NCBI RefSeq assembly: GCF_004364175.1
Contig: NZ_SNZW01000016.1
Location: 281,133-345,132, forward strand
Origin: Maribacter caenipelagi
GTDB lineage: Bacteria; Bacteroidota; Bacteroidia; Flavobacteriales; Flavobacteriaceae
Direction of reading: 5' to 3'
DNA: 64,000 bases
Part shown: positions 27,185 to 35,928 of the stretch, in pieces
How the letters are laid out: every line of letters starts with the position of its first letter
How positions within the stretch are numbered: the first letter of the stretch is position 1
Notes under the pieces: model-generated
The model's database searches: none
The model's input: only the letters and a program-made list of their open reading frames with translations
Told to the model about the DNA's origin: nothing
Made by a program: the position numbers and the translations under genes

Positions 27185-27627
27185 TGAATATGTAAGAAAT
27201 TCTTGTTGATGTGTAAAAATGTTCAATTTAAGGATTTGGCTTTGCTATTACATGCTTCATTGTATAAAAAAAATCTAATATTCTAAATATTTTACTATAG
27301 ATTATTGAAGTATGTCATAGCATATAAAAACCCTCTATTTATATTTATAGTTAACAATTACTAAAGTCTTAAAACATTTTCTATTTGATTTACGGATAAC
27401 CGTAATGCACTTAGATTATTTGTCAGTAATAGCTTAATCAGGTACTAGTCCTCTATAATAATATTCTAGCCAATTAAAAACATTGATATGAATGCTCAAG
27501 ATGTTAATCATTATTTGCTTAAAACGGTATTTAATAAATAAAATTGGTCGACCCTTACAATCAATATTCGCAAATAGCTTATTTGGTACGATTAAATTTA
27601 TTTCGATTGTTATTTATATTAAATATG

Positions 27628-27973
27628 AAAGGGTAGCACTTAGGGTAGGCTAGGGTTAGTGATGGTTGTATCAGGGTAGAATTTAGGGTAGGTAATGGTT
27701 ATTTTAGGGTAGAACTTAGGGTAGGCTAGGGTAGGTGATGGTTGTTTTAGGGTAGAACCTAGGGTAGGCTAGGGTAGGTGATGGTTATTTAAGGGTAGTA
27801 CATAGGGTAGGCTGGGGTTGGTGATGGTTGTTTTAGGGTAGAACTTAGGGTAGGTGATGGTTATTAAAGGGTAGTACATAGGGTAGGCTGGGGTAGGTGA
27901 TGGTTGTTTTAGGGGTGAACTTAGGGTAGGCAATGGTTTTCGAGCGTGAAAACTAGGGTAGGCTTTGATTGTT
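27628..27973. repeat. G-rich tandem repeat array (~43/33-bp units, about 9 copies)
   Basis: The units follow the pattern AGGGTAGAACTTAGGGTAGG, then an optional CTAGGGTAGG, then TGATGGTT and a T/A-rich tail. About nine units are present: long ones near 43 bp and short ones near 33 bp that lack the optional decamer, roughly alternating. The plus strand has many GGG tracts and very few C, so the array is strongly strand-asymmetric and could form G-quadruplexes. It differs from CRISPR because there are no unique spacers. Confidence 0.9.
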
Positions 27974-28105
27974 AGAAAGAAATTGTAAACATGTGTGTCA
28001 CGTACTTAATTATAATAATGTGAGTTTAAAGTTTAAGATTTTATTGTCGAATTGTTGAATAAGACAATGAGAGTAATGAGATAAGGAGTTTTTAGATAAA
28101 CTTTA

Positions 28106-28170
28106 AGTCAACAACTTGTCAACGCACAAATTATTAAAACGTGTTTTTGGTTGTTGATTCATTGTTGACT
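28106..28170. repeat. Inverted repeat AGTCAACAA / TTGTTGACT
   Basis: The perfect 9-bp arms (28106-28114 and 28162-28170) are 47 bp apart, in an AT-rich tract 65 bp downstream of the helicase stop. Extra GTTGTTGA-like words lie beside the right arm. It could be a protein-binding or origin site; this is inferred from position only. Confidence 0.5.
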
Positions 28171-28235
28171 AAAAGTTATGTTTTAAGTATTTGGCGTACA
28201 TAGTTTTAAGATTTAATTCAACACTGCGACAAGTA

Positions 28236-29453
28236 TTATTGTTGCATTTCTTCTAACTCTTTTTTCAGGAAGGTAAAATATCTACCTTTTGACTTATCTG
28301 CTACTACGATATATTCATTTTTGGTGTTCAGTATCAAACTGTATTTGTTATAAGAACCGTTCGTACTTGTAAGCCCGAATTTTGTTTTTAACGCATCTGA
28401 AATTTTAAAAGTAGATGTCCTTATATTATTTTTAGAGAGTTTGTCCACTAAATCACCAAGTGAATAACTTATCTCATCAACTTCATATCTAATAAAGTCA
28501 TCTAATACTATCTCTTGTATTTCTTTATCTAAATACGTTCTGTTTCCATTTACAAGTTTTTCTAGAGCAGCAGTGTGTATCTGTTGTTTTGTAAACCACA
28601 TTCTAGTTTTATTAGGGGAGGAAATTTTTCGCTTGTTTAGATGGTCGATAAAATGTGGCAACTCTAAACGAAGCTTATCCAAATATTTTGGGTCTCCATT
28701 AACCTGCGGTAGGGTGTGGACTTTAATCACCCAATATCTAATTTCTTTTTCATCAACTTGAATAAAATTTGTCTCATTATTAGAACATAATATGAATTTA
28801 CCGATGAAGAACGATTCTACCTTGTCTACACCTTTAGACTCTGTCTTGTAGCTAACTGCTGTTGATAGGTTTTTAATACGTTCACTGTCCTCTTTTTTGT
28901 CCAGGAGTACTTCATCTACTGCGACTATTGATTTAGACGCCCAATCAGCATTAAATCGACTTCTAAAGTCTTCATTTTTATTAATGGTCATATTACCTTG
29001 GAAAATGAGTTTTAGCCAATTGAGAAATGTTGTTTTACCGGTATGTCGCTCATCGCTAACAAGGCATAGAATGGGTAGTATTTGTGTGGGATGACGCCAT
29101 ATAATTGTCAAATAATCCAACCCTATTTCTAATTGATCTCCAAAAATATGTGTTAGAAAATTTATTGTCTCAGTGAAATCCCCCGGTTTAGGTTTTATGT
29201 CTATTTCCTCATACTGATTGTAAAAATTCTTAATTTCTTGCTGATAGTTTGTATGTGAAGGAATAAAACAAAAACCGTCATACTTTTTAATACTGCTCAA
29301 TGCATCTCTACCTTCGTCAGTAATGATTTCGGATTTTTTCCATTTTTTAATGGTTTTTAAACTATCACCACTAAATAATGGGATTTCAACTATTTTGTAA
29401 TATTCAGTGCCAATACGTATATATGTTGGCTTTTCTGTAATTTGCTTATTCAT
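28236..29453 (-). CDS. D5/SF3-type helicase (DUF5906-like primase-helicase)
   Basis: The 405-residue protein has a superfamily 3-like ATPase: Walker A ERHTGKTTFLNWL near 139, Walker B IVAVDEVLLDKKED, and a sensor-Asn stretch FILCSNNETNF. A C-terminal winged-helix-like region follows. Such proteins are replication helicases of satellites, plasmids and integrative elements. No primase motifs are visible in this chain. It overlaps the next upstream gene by 4 bp (ATGA), and lies beside the G-rich array, a possible origin. Its job is probably replication of the excised island; this is inference. Confidence 0.82.
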   Translation of the reverse strand: MNKQITEKPTYIRIGTEYYKIVEIPLFSGDSLKTIKKWKKSEIITDEGRDALSSIKKYDGFCFIPSHTNYQQEIKNFYNQYEEIDIKPKPGDFTETINFLTHIFGDQLEIGLDYLTIIWRHPTQILPILCLVSDERHTGKTTFLNWLKLIFQGNMTINKNEDFRSRFNADWASKSIVAVDEVLLDKKEDSERIKNLSTAVSYKTESKGVDKVESFFIGKFILCSNNETNFIQVDEKEIRYWVIKVHTLPQVNGDPKYLDKLRLELPHFIDHLNKRKISSPNKTRMWFTKQQIHTAALEKLVNGNRTYLDKEIQEIVLDDFIRYEVDEISYSLGDLVDKLSKNNIRTSTFKISDALKTKFGLTSTNGSYNKYSLILNTKNEYIVVADKSKGRYFTFLKKELEEMQQ

Positions 29454-29779
29454 AATTTTAAAAAATTTCTTTCTATTAATGCTCTTTTAGGTTTATCGGT
29501 GTCTACAAAATCTAAATTCAATTGAAATCCTGTCAAGCCATTGTCTAATCGAAATAACCTGTCCATTTCTTTTTGAATTTCCGACCATCCAAATCTTGGA
29601 TTAAATCTTACTAGTCCAATTATTATATCAAATCTTTTAAGACACCAGTCAAAGAATAGATTAGCTTCAACATCCAATGGGTATTTAGCTTTATTATATT
29701 CGATTTGACCGTTGATTTGTCTTAATTGGATTTCAATGTTTTCAATTGAAAAACCGTTCTGCTGGAAAAATGAATTCAT
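29450..29779 (-). CDS. Small hypothetical island protein
   Basis: The 109-residue protein is not recognised. It is mostly helical, with FFDWCLKRFDIIIGLVRFNPRFGW in the middle and a basic C-terminus (DKPKRALIERNFLKL). It overlaps the helicase gene downstream and the excisionase-like gene upstream by 4 bp each, so it belongs to the island's replication/recombination operon. It may be an accessory to the helicase. Confidence 0.65.
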   Translation of the reverse strand: MNSFFQQNGFSIENIEIQLRQINGQIEYNKAKYPLDVEANLFFDWCLKRFDIIIGLVRFNPRFGWSEIQKEMDRLFRLDNGLTGFQLNLDFVDTDKPKRALIERNFLKL

Positions 29780-30072
29780 AATCTCTTGTATTTAAGTGAT
29801 TTGATTTCGGTTAAGGATTTTTCAAGCTCAGAAGCATCAATAAGTACTCTTCTACCAATTTTGTCAGCTTTGATATAACCTTTCTGGATATAATTCCTGG
29901 TAGTTAATTCTGTGACATTGAGTTTTTGAGCAACCTCCTTGACGGTAAGTTTTTGTTTTGAAGGATTTACTTTGTTCATGATGAGCTCTCGTAATCCGTC
30001 TAATTTTTTACTAACGGACTTATCAATAATAAGCGTTAGTTCTTCCTGTGTTGTGATAATAAATTTGTGCAT
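29776..30072 (-). CDS. Excisionase-like HTH protein
   Basis: I choose the ATG at 30070-30072 (98 residues). The core is an HTH_17/MerR-like helix-turn-helix: TVKEVAQKLNVTELTTRNYI, then QKGYIKADKIGRRVLIDASELEKSL, the standard pattern of excisionase-family DNA-binding proteins. It lies close to the integrase and overlaps the next gene by 4 bp. It may direct excision or control the operon. Both roles are known for the family; which applies here is open. Confidence 0.82.
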   Translation of the reverse strand: MHKFIITTQEELTLIIDKSVSKKLDGLRELIMNKVNPSKQKLTVKEVAQKLNVTELTTRNYIQKGYIKADKIGRRVLIDASELEKSLTEIKSLKYKRL

Positions 30073-30262
30073 AAATCTTATATGTTTAAAGTTCATACAA
30101 AGAATGCAAGACCACGTCGGAGGATAAAACGGGTAAAAGTTAAATTTTAAGCTAACATAAATTACTGGTAATAAGAGCTTTAGATGTGATATGAAGTGAT
30201 TTTAGGAAGATTCGATGGGTAAAAAGTGGGTATTTCTAAAATATCCTATTAAAATTTCTGAT

Positions 30263-31000
30263 TTAATGATGCCGCTTAGCGATATCTAAAGCTATTTGAT
30301 TAATTTCCTCAAGCTTCAAATTAGTTGGAATATCACTTTTTTTATAGCCACATATACGTTTTGTTAAGAAATTATCATCTAATACTTTTCCATTAAGTAA
30401 GAATTTTCTTTTAATAATAGCGATATATCTCTTGACGGTATTATTAAATTCACTTAAGAAGAATGGTTTAATTGTATAAAATAGATAACCTAAATCTTGC
30501 TTAGAGAGTACACCTGTATTTAAATTTATGACTTCTGTATTCCCATAGTTCATAAGATTAGTAAAATGACTCCAATTAATATTAAGACAATTCATTTTTT
30601 GTAAGTAATCGAAAAATACTTTTAGAGAAGGATAATTGTCTCCCCATAGTAACTTGTCAAATTGATTTACATATACATAGTCTACTTCACGCACCAAAGT
30701 TTCATATTGCTTTTTATGAAAATCACTATCTTTTAAGGTGTCTTTAAGTTTGCGAATAATAGATAAAACTTCTTCTACGTTTGTCGCCTTAACTTCGTCT
30801 TTTATAATTTCAATTTGTACTCTTAGTTTACCATTTTCGATAAAAATTTCATTGTACTTATTTTGTTTTAATTCAATTTTTTCTAGTAATTCCTCATTTA
30901 TTTTATTTTGTCCTTCTATATCAATTTTAAGCATTGTATTCTCAAGGATTATTTTAGCGATGTTGGTTAAATCATCTATTTTTTTTTGTTCGTTATCCAT
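30263..31000 (-). CDS. Hypothetical coiled-coil island protein next to integrase
   Basis: The 245-residue protein begins with ~100 residues of charged coiled coil (NEQKKIDDLTNIAKIILENT; VEEVLSIIRKLKDTL), then a helical domain with DYVYVNQFDKLLWGDNYPSL and a basic C-terminus. No family is recognised. It starts 8 bp after the integrase stop and is probably cotranscribed with it. A role in recombination or element maintenance is a guess from position. Confidence 0.65.
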   Translation of the reverse strand: MDNEQKKIDDLTNIAKIILENTMLKIDIEGQNKINEELLEKIELKQNKYNEIFIENGKLRVQIEIIKDEVKATNVEEVLSIIRKLKDTLKDSDFHKKQYETLVREVDYVYVNQFDKLLWGDNYPSLKVFFDYLQKMNCLNINWSHFTNLMNYGNTEVINLNTGVLSKQDLGYLFYTIKPFFLSEFNNTVKRYIAIIKRKFLLNGKVLDDNFLTKRICGYKKSDIPTNLKLEEINQIALDIAKRHH

Positions 31001-31008
31001 TATTTATT

Positions 31009-32262
31009 TTAGTTATTCCAAACAGAAGACATAAAATCATTTTTATCTTCCTCGTTAGGTTTGTAGTATTTATTAAAAATTTCTAGGCTCTTATGCCCTG
31101 TAAATTCCATAATAATTTTATCAGGAATTTTTTTGTTTTTCATAATAGTAATAAAACTTCTTCGTGCTGTGTGGCTAGATATCCTGTCGCAGAACATTAT
31201 GTCTTCCTCAATTATTTTATTGCCAATTTTTGTAGTTTTCTTTATTTCTTCTTTATATGAGTCATCTACATCCCCAATTGCTTCTTTGATGTAAACATTA
31301 AATTTTTGACTTGAAATTACAGGAAGTTGATAGTTATACTTTTCAAGTATAGCTTTTGATATTTTGTTTAGCGGGATTTTTAATTGTTTATTTTGGTCTT
31401 TGTTATCTATAACTGAGATACAATTATCAATTATATCCTTAGCTCTTACTTTTGAATAGTTACCGTATCTCATTCCTGTAGAACATCCAAACACAAATAA
31501 ATCTCTTACTTTTTCTAATTTTTTATTCTTGGAAAAGTCTTTCTCATAAATCTGATTAACCTGGTCCATTGTTAATGCTACTTCATCCGTGACAAAAGCA
31601 GTTGGCGTTTTGAAACTTTTAAATGATATATTATGGGTGTAGGCATTCTCTAAAGCCCAGTTTAAAAAAGTTTTTAATAAACCTACATTTCTTCTAAGTG
31701 TGTTAGAGGAATGATTTTTAACCGTAATACAATAGTCTAGGAATAAATTATACGTATTACTGTCAAACTTATTTAAGTTTAAATTTCTCTTAGTGTGGGC
31801 TTGAAAGGTTATTAGCAAATCCTTATTGTATTCATATCTTTTAATAGTACTAGAAGTATTTGCGTCACCTGATTTATCACTCTTCTTAGATTCTAAGAAA
31901 ATTTCATAGACTTCGAAAAATCTATTTGATTTAGGCTTAGTCTTCTTAAAGTATTTGTCAAAATGATTTCTAGTGGTTTCTATATCTAAAGGCTCGTTAA
32001 TATTCTTGTATCTGCCAACGAGGTCTAAAAAGTAACTAGAGTATCTGTCTAATTGTTGTTTTATAGTTCTATGTTTTTCAGCTTCGCTAGACCTTCCTGT
32101 GGTGTTATTTGGAATTCTTAACTTGAAGTCCCATTCTTTTGGGTTAATCTTTTCACCAGTAGAATAAACAAATTTTCTTCCCTCATCTTTGAAATAAGTG
32201 GAAAAGAAAATTGGGGTGTCACTTGATGATTTCGAATTTTTAAGATTAAATGTATATCTCAT
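31009..32262 (-). CDS. Tyrosine recombinase (island integrase)
   Basis: The 417-residue protein has a SAM-like N-terminal core-binding domain and the C-terminal catalytic domain. Arg is in STGMRYGNYSKV near 264, the HxxR box is HTARRSFITIM near 365, then GHKSLEIFNKYY with the nucleophile Tyr near 397. This is the Bacteroidota phage/ICE integrase type. It lies directly inside attR, and its start is 11 bp from the paired AGGTGACA repeat. It almost certainly catalysed insertion into tRNA-Ser. Confidence 0.95.
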   Translation of the reverse strand: MRYTFNLKNSKSSSDTPIFFSTYFKDEGRKFVYSTGEKINPKEWDFKLRIPNNTTGRSSEAEKHRTIKQQLDRYSSYFLDLVGRYKNINEPLDIETTRNHFDKYFKKTKPKSNRFFEVYEIFLESKKSDKSGDANTSSTIKRYEYNKDLLITFQAHTKRNLNLNKFDSNTYNLFLDYCITVKNHSSNTLRRNVGLLKTFLNWALENAYTHNISFKSFKTPTAFVTDEVALTMDQVNQIYEKDFSKNKKLEKVRDLFVFGCSTGMRYGNYSKVRAKDIIDNCISVIDNKDQNKQLKIPLNKISKAILEKYNYQLPVISSQKFNVYIKEAIGDVDDSYKEEIKKTTKIGNKIIEEDIMFCDRISSHTARRSFITIMKNKKIPDKIIMEFTGHKSLEIFNKYYKPNEEDKNDFMSSVWNN

Positions 32263-32273
32263 ATTACGTTATT

Positions 32274-32295
32274 AGGTGACATTTTAGGTGACAGT
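32274..32295. repeat. Island-end paired AGGTGACA repeat (right)
   Basis: The same 22-bp block as at 5414-5435, one base different and in the same orientation. It sits between the integrase start and attR, where it could serve as integrase arm sites and as a site for autoregulation of the integrase gene. Confidence 0.75.
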
Positions 32296-32413
32296 AAAGA
32301 TATATTTAATTATGTTTTAAGCTTATAATTTAGATATAAATATTTTGGATAATCATTGGTATGTACTGTATTTATTGTGATTAAGTGTGTTTTAGTATAA
32401 AAAGGTTCAATAA

Positions 32414-32426
32414 CCTCTTTCTCCGC
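32414..32426 (+). other. attR core
   Basis: CCTCTTTCTCCGC repeats the tRNA-Ser 3' end at 5359-5371. The preceding bases GGTTCAATAA partly copy the T-arm. The terminator that follows fits a former tRNA downstream region. Confidence 0.88.
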
Positions 32427-32433
32427 TTAGAGC

Positions 32434-32464
32434 AAAGCTCAATATCGTTAAGATATTGGGCTTT
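32434..32464 (+). terminator. Probable original terminator of tRNA-Ser
   Basis: A 13-bp stem (AAAGCTCAATATC with GATATTGGGCTTT, one G-T pair), 5-nt loop and a T-run lie 8 bp after attR. Joined to the tRNA across the att core it would sit at a normal distance from the tRNA 3' end, so the island has separated the two by 27 kb. Confidence 0.85.
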
Positions 32465-32480
32465 TTTCTTTTACGACATG

Positions 32481-32830
32481 TTGAAAACATAGTTTTCATA
32501 AATCGAGTGAAAGAAAAAAGACCTAAAATTGTTTTTACAATTTGAGCTTTATTGTCATGTTCGGAGATTGAGGGATGCACGGGGTGAATCCCTCGTTAGT
32601 AAGATTTAAAGTCAAAAGCAAACTTTTGTAAAGGTGGAAAAAGAAAAAGCTCAAAGGCTGCAATAGTAGACTTGGGTTTTATTATCAAGTTCGGAGATTG
32701 AGGGATGTACTGAGTAAATCCCTTGTAATAGCGTTTTAAGGTTAAAATCTATCCTTTATAAGAACTTAAAAAGAAAAAGTCCATATGGCTGCGGGAGCAG
32801 ACATAAGCCTTATTTTCAGTTTCGGAGTTT
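32481..32830 (+). repeat. 130-bp tandem repeat with conserved hairpins (about 2.5 copies)
   Basis: Landmarks recur every ~130 bp: AAGAAAAA at 32511, 32641 and 32771; TTCGGAG at 32560, 32690 and 32821. The motif TTGAGGGATG...AATCCCT occurs twice. It folds as a stem, GAGGGAT/ATCCCTC, with an inner helix CAC/GTG in copy 1 and TAC/GTA in copy 2, a compensatory change. The first unit is preceded by the palindrome GAAAACATAGTTTTC. A related single copy is at 37156-37265. No ORF is supported. It is possibly a structured RNA or a DNA-level mobile repeat. The remainder to 33160 shows nothing clear except a weak TATCTTTA promoter-like word near 33113. Confidence 0.8.
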
Positions 32831-33160
32831 TACATTAATACTTACTTGTAGCTCATAAACTTCACTTTTCTAATATTCCTTACATCAAATAACTATTTCG
32901 TGTAAAAAACTACGTCATCGTTCGATCGTTTTATTAGTTTCTAAAACTAAGCTTTCAAATTACGATTGTTTTAGTCTGACTTTTAATTGTTATCACATAC
33001 TTCATACACTAAATAATAAAATTGTCTTATTATGGAATTTTCAATTAATAATCCTAATCTTTTTAAAGTATAATTGAAACTGAAAAATTATTTAAAAGAT
33101 TAGTTGAATGGTATCTTTACCAAAGCTATTTCTTATTAAATAAATAAAATTAAAGTAATC

Positions 33161-34633
33161 TTGCGTAAAAAAAAGCTAAATATTGTATGGTTAAAACGTG
33201 ATTTACGTTCACAAGATCATGAACCATTATTTAATGCGGAAATAGCAGGTATTCCTTACCTAATTATCTACTTATTTGAGCCATCTCTAATTCAATATCC
33301 AGATACAAGCATAAGGCATTTACAATTCATTTATAAATCTATTTTAGCTTTAGATTTAACTTTGAAACCATATAATAGAAATGTGGTACTATTTTATGGT
33401 GAAGTCGAATTTATTTTTGAATATCTTAATGATCATTTTGAAATTAATTCACTTTTTAGTTATTGCGAAAGTGGCATAAAATTAACATGGCAACGAGATA
33501 AAAAAGTAAAGGAAATTTGTAATACATACGGTATAAATTGGCAGGAATTTCAGCGTGACGGTATTCTAAGAGGTATTAAAAATAGAGAGGATTGGAGTAA
33601 ACAATGGCACTTGAAAATGCATCAACCTATTATTAGTAATAAGTATTCGGTATCTGATTTAGAGCCATTAAAACATCCTTTTTTATTACCACAAGAGTTT
33701 CAAACTAATTTAGAAAAAACCAATAGTAATCTTCAACCTGGTGGCGAACAGAATGCCTTACGATATTTAAAATCTTTTGTCGCCAAAAGGGGGAGTAATT
33801 ATCAAAGACATATTTCGAAACCAACTGAAAGTAGAAAAGGGTGTAGTAGACTATCGCCATATTTAGCTTGGGGAAATATAAGTGTAAAACAAGTCTTTCA
33901 ATTTATAGGTACCCATCCCAACGGAACAAAAAATGACCGAGCATTTTCAGCCATGTTAACTAGATTATTTTGGCATTGCCACTTTATTCAAAAATTTGAG
34001 GTGGAATGTAGATACGAAACAGCGTGTATTAATAAAGGTTATGAATTATTAGTACATGAAAAAAATGATGCATTTATTAAAGCATGGAAGTTAGGGGTAA
34101 CGGGTTACCCTTTAGTTGATGCTTGCATGCGAGCTGTAAAGCAAACTGGGTGGATAAATTTTAGAATGAGGGCAATGTTAGTTTCATTTTTGACACTAAA
34201 TTTAGATCAAGATTGGAGAGAAGGCACCTATCATTTGGCAAGGCAATTTTTAGACTACGAGCCTGGTATACATTATCCTCAATTTCAAATGCAGGCCGGT
34301 ACAACAGGTATTAATACTGTACGTTTATATAACCCAGTAAAGAACTCTCAAGAACATGATGCTGAAGGTGTTTTTATAAAAAAATGGGTTCCAGAGCTTA
34401 CAAACGTTCCTATGGCCAATATTCACGAACCCTGGAAAATGACAGTTATGGAACAATCGTTTTGTCAAGTGATAATTGGAGAAGATTACCCGTTACCAAT
34501 TGTTGATTTGCAAGAAAGTGCAAAGCTTGCAAGAGAAAAAATTTGGTCACATAAAAACCATCCTGCCGTTCAAAAAGAAAAGTACCGTCTACTAAAAACT
34601 CATGTAAATAATTCAAAGACTGATTTAAGGTGA
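33161..34633 (+). CDS. Cryptochrome/photolyase family protein
   Basis: The start is TTG at 33161; no ATG gives a sensible N-terminus before the WLKRDLR motif at residue 10. The 490-residue protein has the N-terminal alpha/beta antenna domain, then the FAD-binding helical domain: [67 protein letters not shown], and [19 protein letters not shown]. It should repair UV photoproducts with light, or act as a light sensor; the exact class is not decided by eye. Genes for glutathione peroxidase and pterin synthesis follow on the opposite strand, a photo-oxidative stress context. Confidence 0.9.
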   Translation: MRKKKLNIVWLKRDLRSQDHEPLFNAEIAGIPYLIIYLFEPSLIQYPDTSIRHLQFIYKSILALDLTLKPYNRNVVLFYGEVEFIFEYLNDHFEINSLFSYCESGIKLTWQRDKKVKEICNTYGINWQEFQRDGILRGIKNREDWSKQWHLKMHQPIISNKYSVSDLEPLKHPFLLPQEFQTNLEKTNSNLQPGGEQNALRYLKSFVAKRGSNYQRHISKPTESRKGCSRLSPYLAWGNISVKQVFQFIGTHPNGTKNDRAFSAMLTRLFWHCHFIQKFEVECRYETACINKGYELLVHEKNDAFIKAWKLGVTGYPLVDACMRAVKQTGWINFRMRAMLVSFLTLNLDQDWREGTYHLARQFLDYEPGIHYPQFQMQAGTTGINTVRLYNPVKNSQEHDAEGVFIKKWVPELTNVPMANIHEPWKMTVMEQSFCQVIIGEDYPLPIVDLQESAKLAREKIWSHKNHPAVQKEKYRLLKTHVNNSKTDLR

Positions 34634-34710
34634 AAATAGTTAGTGTTGTCAGCCATTTGCCGTAACTCAGTTTTAAATTTTTGATTGTTATTTTTTACAC
34701 TTTTTAGCTT

Positions 34711-35118
34711 CTAAATAAATACGCATTCTATAAAAAGTATAACCGTCCACAATGTAGTTCTTGACCAATTCTTTTGAACCAGAGATAAGATTACTTTATG
34801 GTCAAATTCATTATTGGTAATACGGTTGTGTAGTGGTACAAATTGTAACATTGTAATCACCCAAACAAAGATTATTAATATCAATTTTATTAACTGATAG
34901 GGTTGGGCTTCAATCATACAATGGTAAATCGATAGCGCTAATTGACCAACCATCAACGGACCAACGATATAGGCAATTAACCTAGTATATTTTTTATGCC
35001 ATAAGACTAGATTCTTATGATTGTAAAACGTAAAACTCGGATAAATGATTAATTGCACTATCCAAATGAGTACTACTAATACGAAATCAATAAGTATCCC
35101 TATAATATTAATTGACAT
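34711..35118 (-). CDS. Conserved membrane protein, four helices
   Basis: The 135-residue protein has four hydrophobic segments (IIGILIDFVLVVLIWIVQLI; YIVGPLMVGQLALSIYH; IKLILIIFVWVITML; LWTVILFIECVFI) and a central NHKNLVLWHKKYTRLI loop. I recall similar proteins beside photolyase genes in flavobacteria but cannot assign a function. The first base of its ATG overlaps the last base of the glutathione peroxidase stop, so they are translationally coupled. Confidence 0.75.
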   Translation of the reverse strand: MSINIIGILIDFVLVVLIWIVQLIIYPSFTFYNHKNLVLWHKKYTRLIAYIVGPLMVGQLALSIYHCMIEAQPYQLIKLILIIFVWVITMLQFVPLHNRITNNEFDHKVILSLVQKNWSRTTLWTVILFIECVFI

Positions 35119-35639
35119 TATAAATGCTTGATGATTTTTGAACTAAAAGGTTTCGTTATAGAATAAAAATAATCAATTAAGTTCCCTTCTTTGTTTATCA
35201 AATATTTTTGAAAATTCCACCTTACAGTAGAATTGGTTTTACCATTTAGTTCTTTATTGGTCAACCATTGATATAAAGGGTGCTGTTTGCTACCTTTTAC
35301 ATCTATTTTTTCTGTGAGTAAAAAATTAACGCCGTAATTGCGCTCACAAAAAGTTTTAATTTGAGAACTATCACCAGACTCTTGACCCCCAAATTGATTA
35401 CAAGGAACTCCTATAACCGTTAAGTTTTTATAAGTATCGCTTAGTTTTTGTAAATCTTTATATTGAACTGTAAAACCACATTCTGATGCCACATTCACAA
35501 ATAAAATATGGTTGCCATTAAATTTATATAGGTCAATAGCCTCGCCCTCAAGTGAATTTATTTTTATATCATAAATAGAAGTTTTGGCGATCGTTGTTTT
35601 TTTGATGGGAGCCGTTTTTGCTTTCTCTATTTTTTTCAT
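35118..35639 (-). CDS. Glutathione peroxidase family protein
   Basis: The 173-residue protein has the thioredoxin-fold GPx motifs: NVASECGFTVQY (peroxidatic Cys), GVPCNQFGGQESG (Gln) and VRWNFQKYL (Trp), so the catalytic triad is complete in the Cys form. About 20 basic residues precede the domain (KAKTAPIKKTTIAK), longer than usual but without a signal peptide. Bacterial GPx enzymes generally reduce hydroperoxides using thioredoxin. It is probably cotranscribed with the membrane protein gene that follows. Confidence 0.92.
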   Translation of the reverse strand: MKKIEKAKTAPIKKTTIAKTSIYDIKINSLEGEAIDLYKFNGNHILFVNVASECGFTVQYKDLQKLSDTYKNLTVIGVPCNQFGGQESGDSSQIKTFCERNYGVNFLLTEKIDVKGSKQHPLYQWLTNKELNGKTNSTVRWNFQKYLINKEGNLIDYFYSITKPFSSKIIKHL

Positions 35640-35836
35640 TGATTAAATTTTAAAAGAAATTATCTAACACTAATTACCCGACTTGTTGTGATGAAAAATT
35701 ACTAGTATTCATAGGTTTTTAAATTATCAAGCCAGCACTAATCACCTCTACAATAAAATTAACTAATCTATTTAATACAAAAATTTATAACTAATTATTT
35801 GACTACACTTTTCAAACATTTTTTGAAAGTATGTAA

Positions 35837-35868
35837 CTTAATACCATTCTTATATGAATGGTATTAAG
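35837..35868 (-). terminator. 13-bp hairpin downstream of folE
   Basis: CTTAATACCATTC (35837-35849) and its exact reverse complement GAATGGTATTAAG (35856-35868) enclose a 6-nt loop, 60 bp after the folE stop. No T-run follows on the minus strand, so termination is plausible but not certain. The rest of 35640-35928 shows nothing else. Confidence 0.45.
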
Positions 35869-35928
35869 CTAAAATAATATAAGATTGATTCTGTTTGGTT
35901 TATGGTAATGTTTTACGATTGAGCTTAT

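Larger units (their letters stand above)
27185..28235. other. 1 kb non-coding region between defence operon and replication-like module
   Basis: No convincing gene is seen. It holds an AT-rich stretch (27230-27600) that should contain the promoter of the hsdM operon, a G-rich tandem array (27628-27973), and an AT-rich stretch with a 9-bp inverted repeat AGTCAACAA...TTGTTGACT (28106-28114 / 28162-28170). The position beside a helicase gene makes it a candidate replication or excision control region. Confidence 0.7.
5359..32426. mobile_element. ~27 kb integrative defence island in tRNA-Ser
   Basis: The element is bounded by a 13-bp direct repeat of the tRNA-Ser 3' end (5359-5371 and 32414-32426). 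Just inside each end is a near-identical 22-bp paired AGGTGACA repeat (5414-5435; 32274-32295). A tyrosine integrase gene is the first gene at the 32 kb end, next to an excisionase-like gene, a small gene and an SF3-type helicase gene. All genes are on the minus strand, and nearly all the cargo is restriction or antiviral. No relaxase, coupling ATPase, T4SS or capsid gene is seen, so it resembles an IME, satellite or passive island rather than a self-transmissible ICE. Confidence 0.92.

Noticed and set aside
27628-27973. Possible CRISPR array
   Set aside because: Units are contiguous and variable in length, with no unique spacers and no cas genes nearby.
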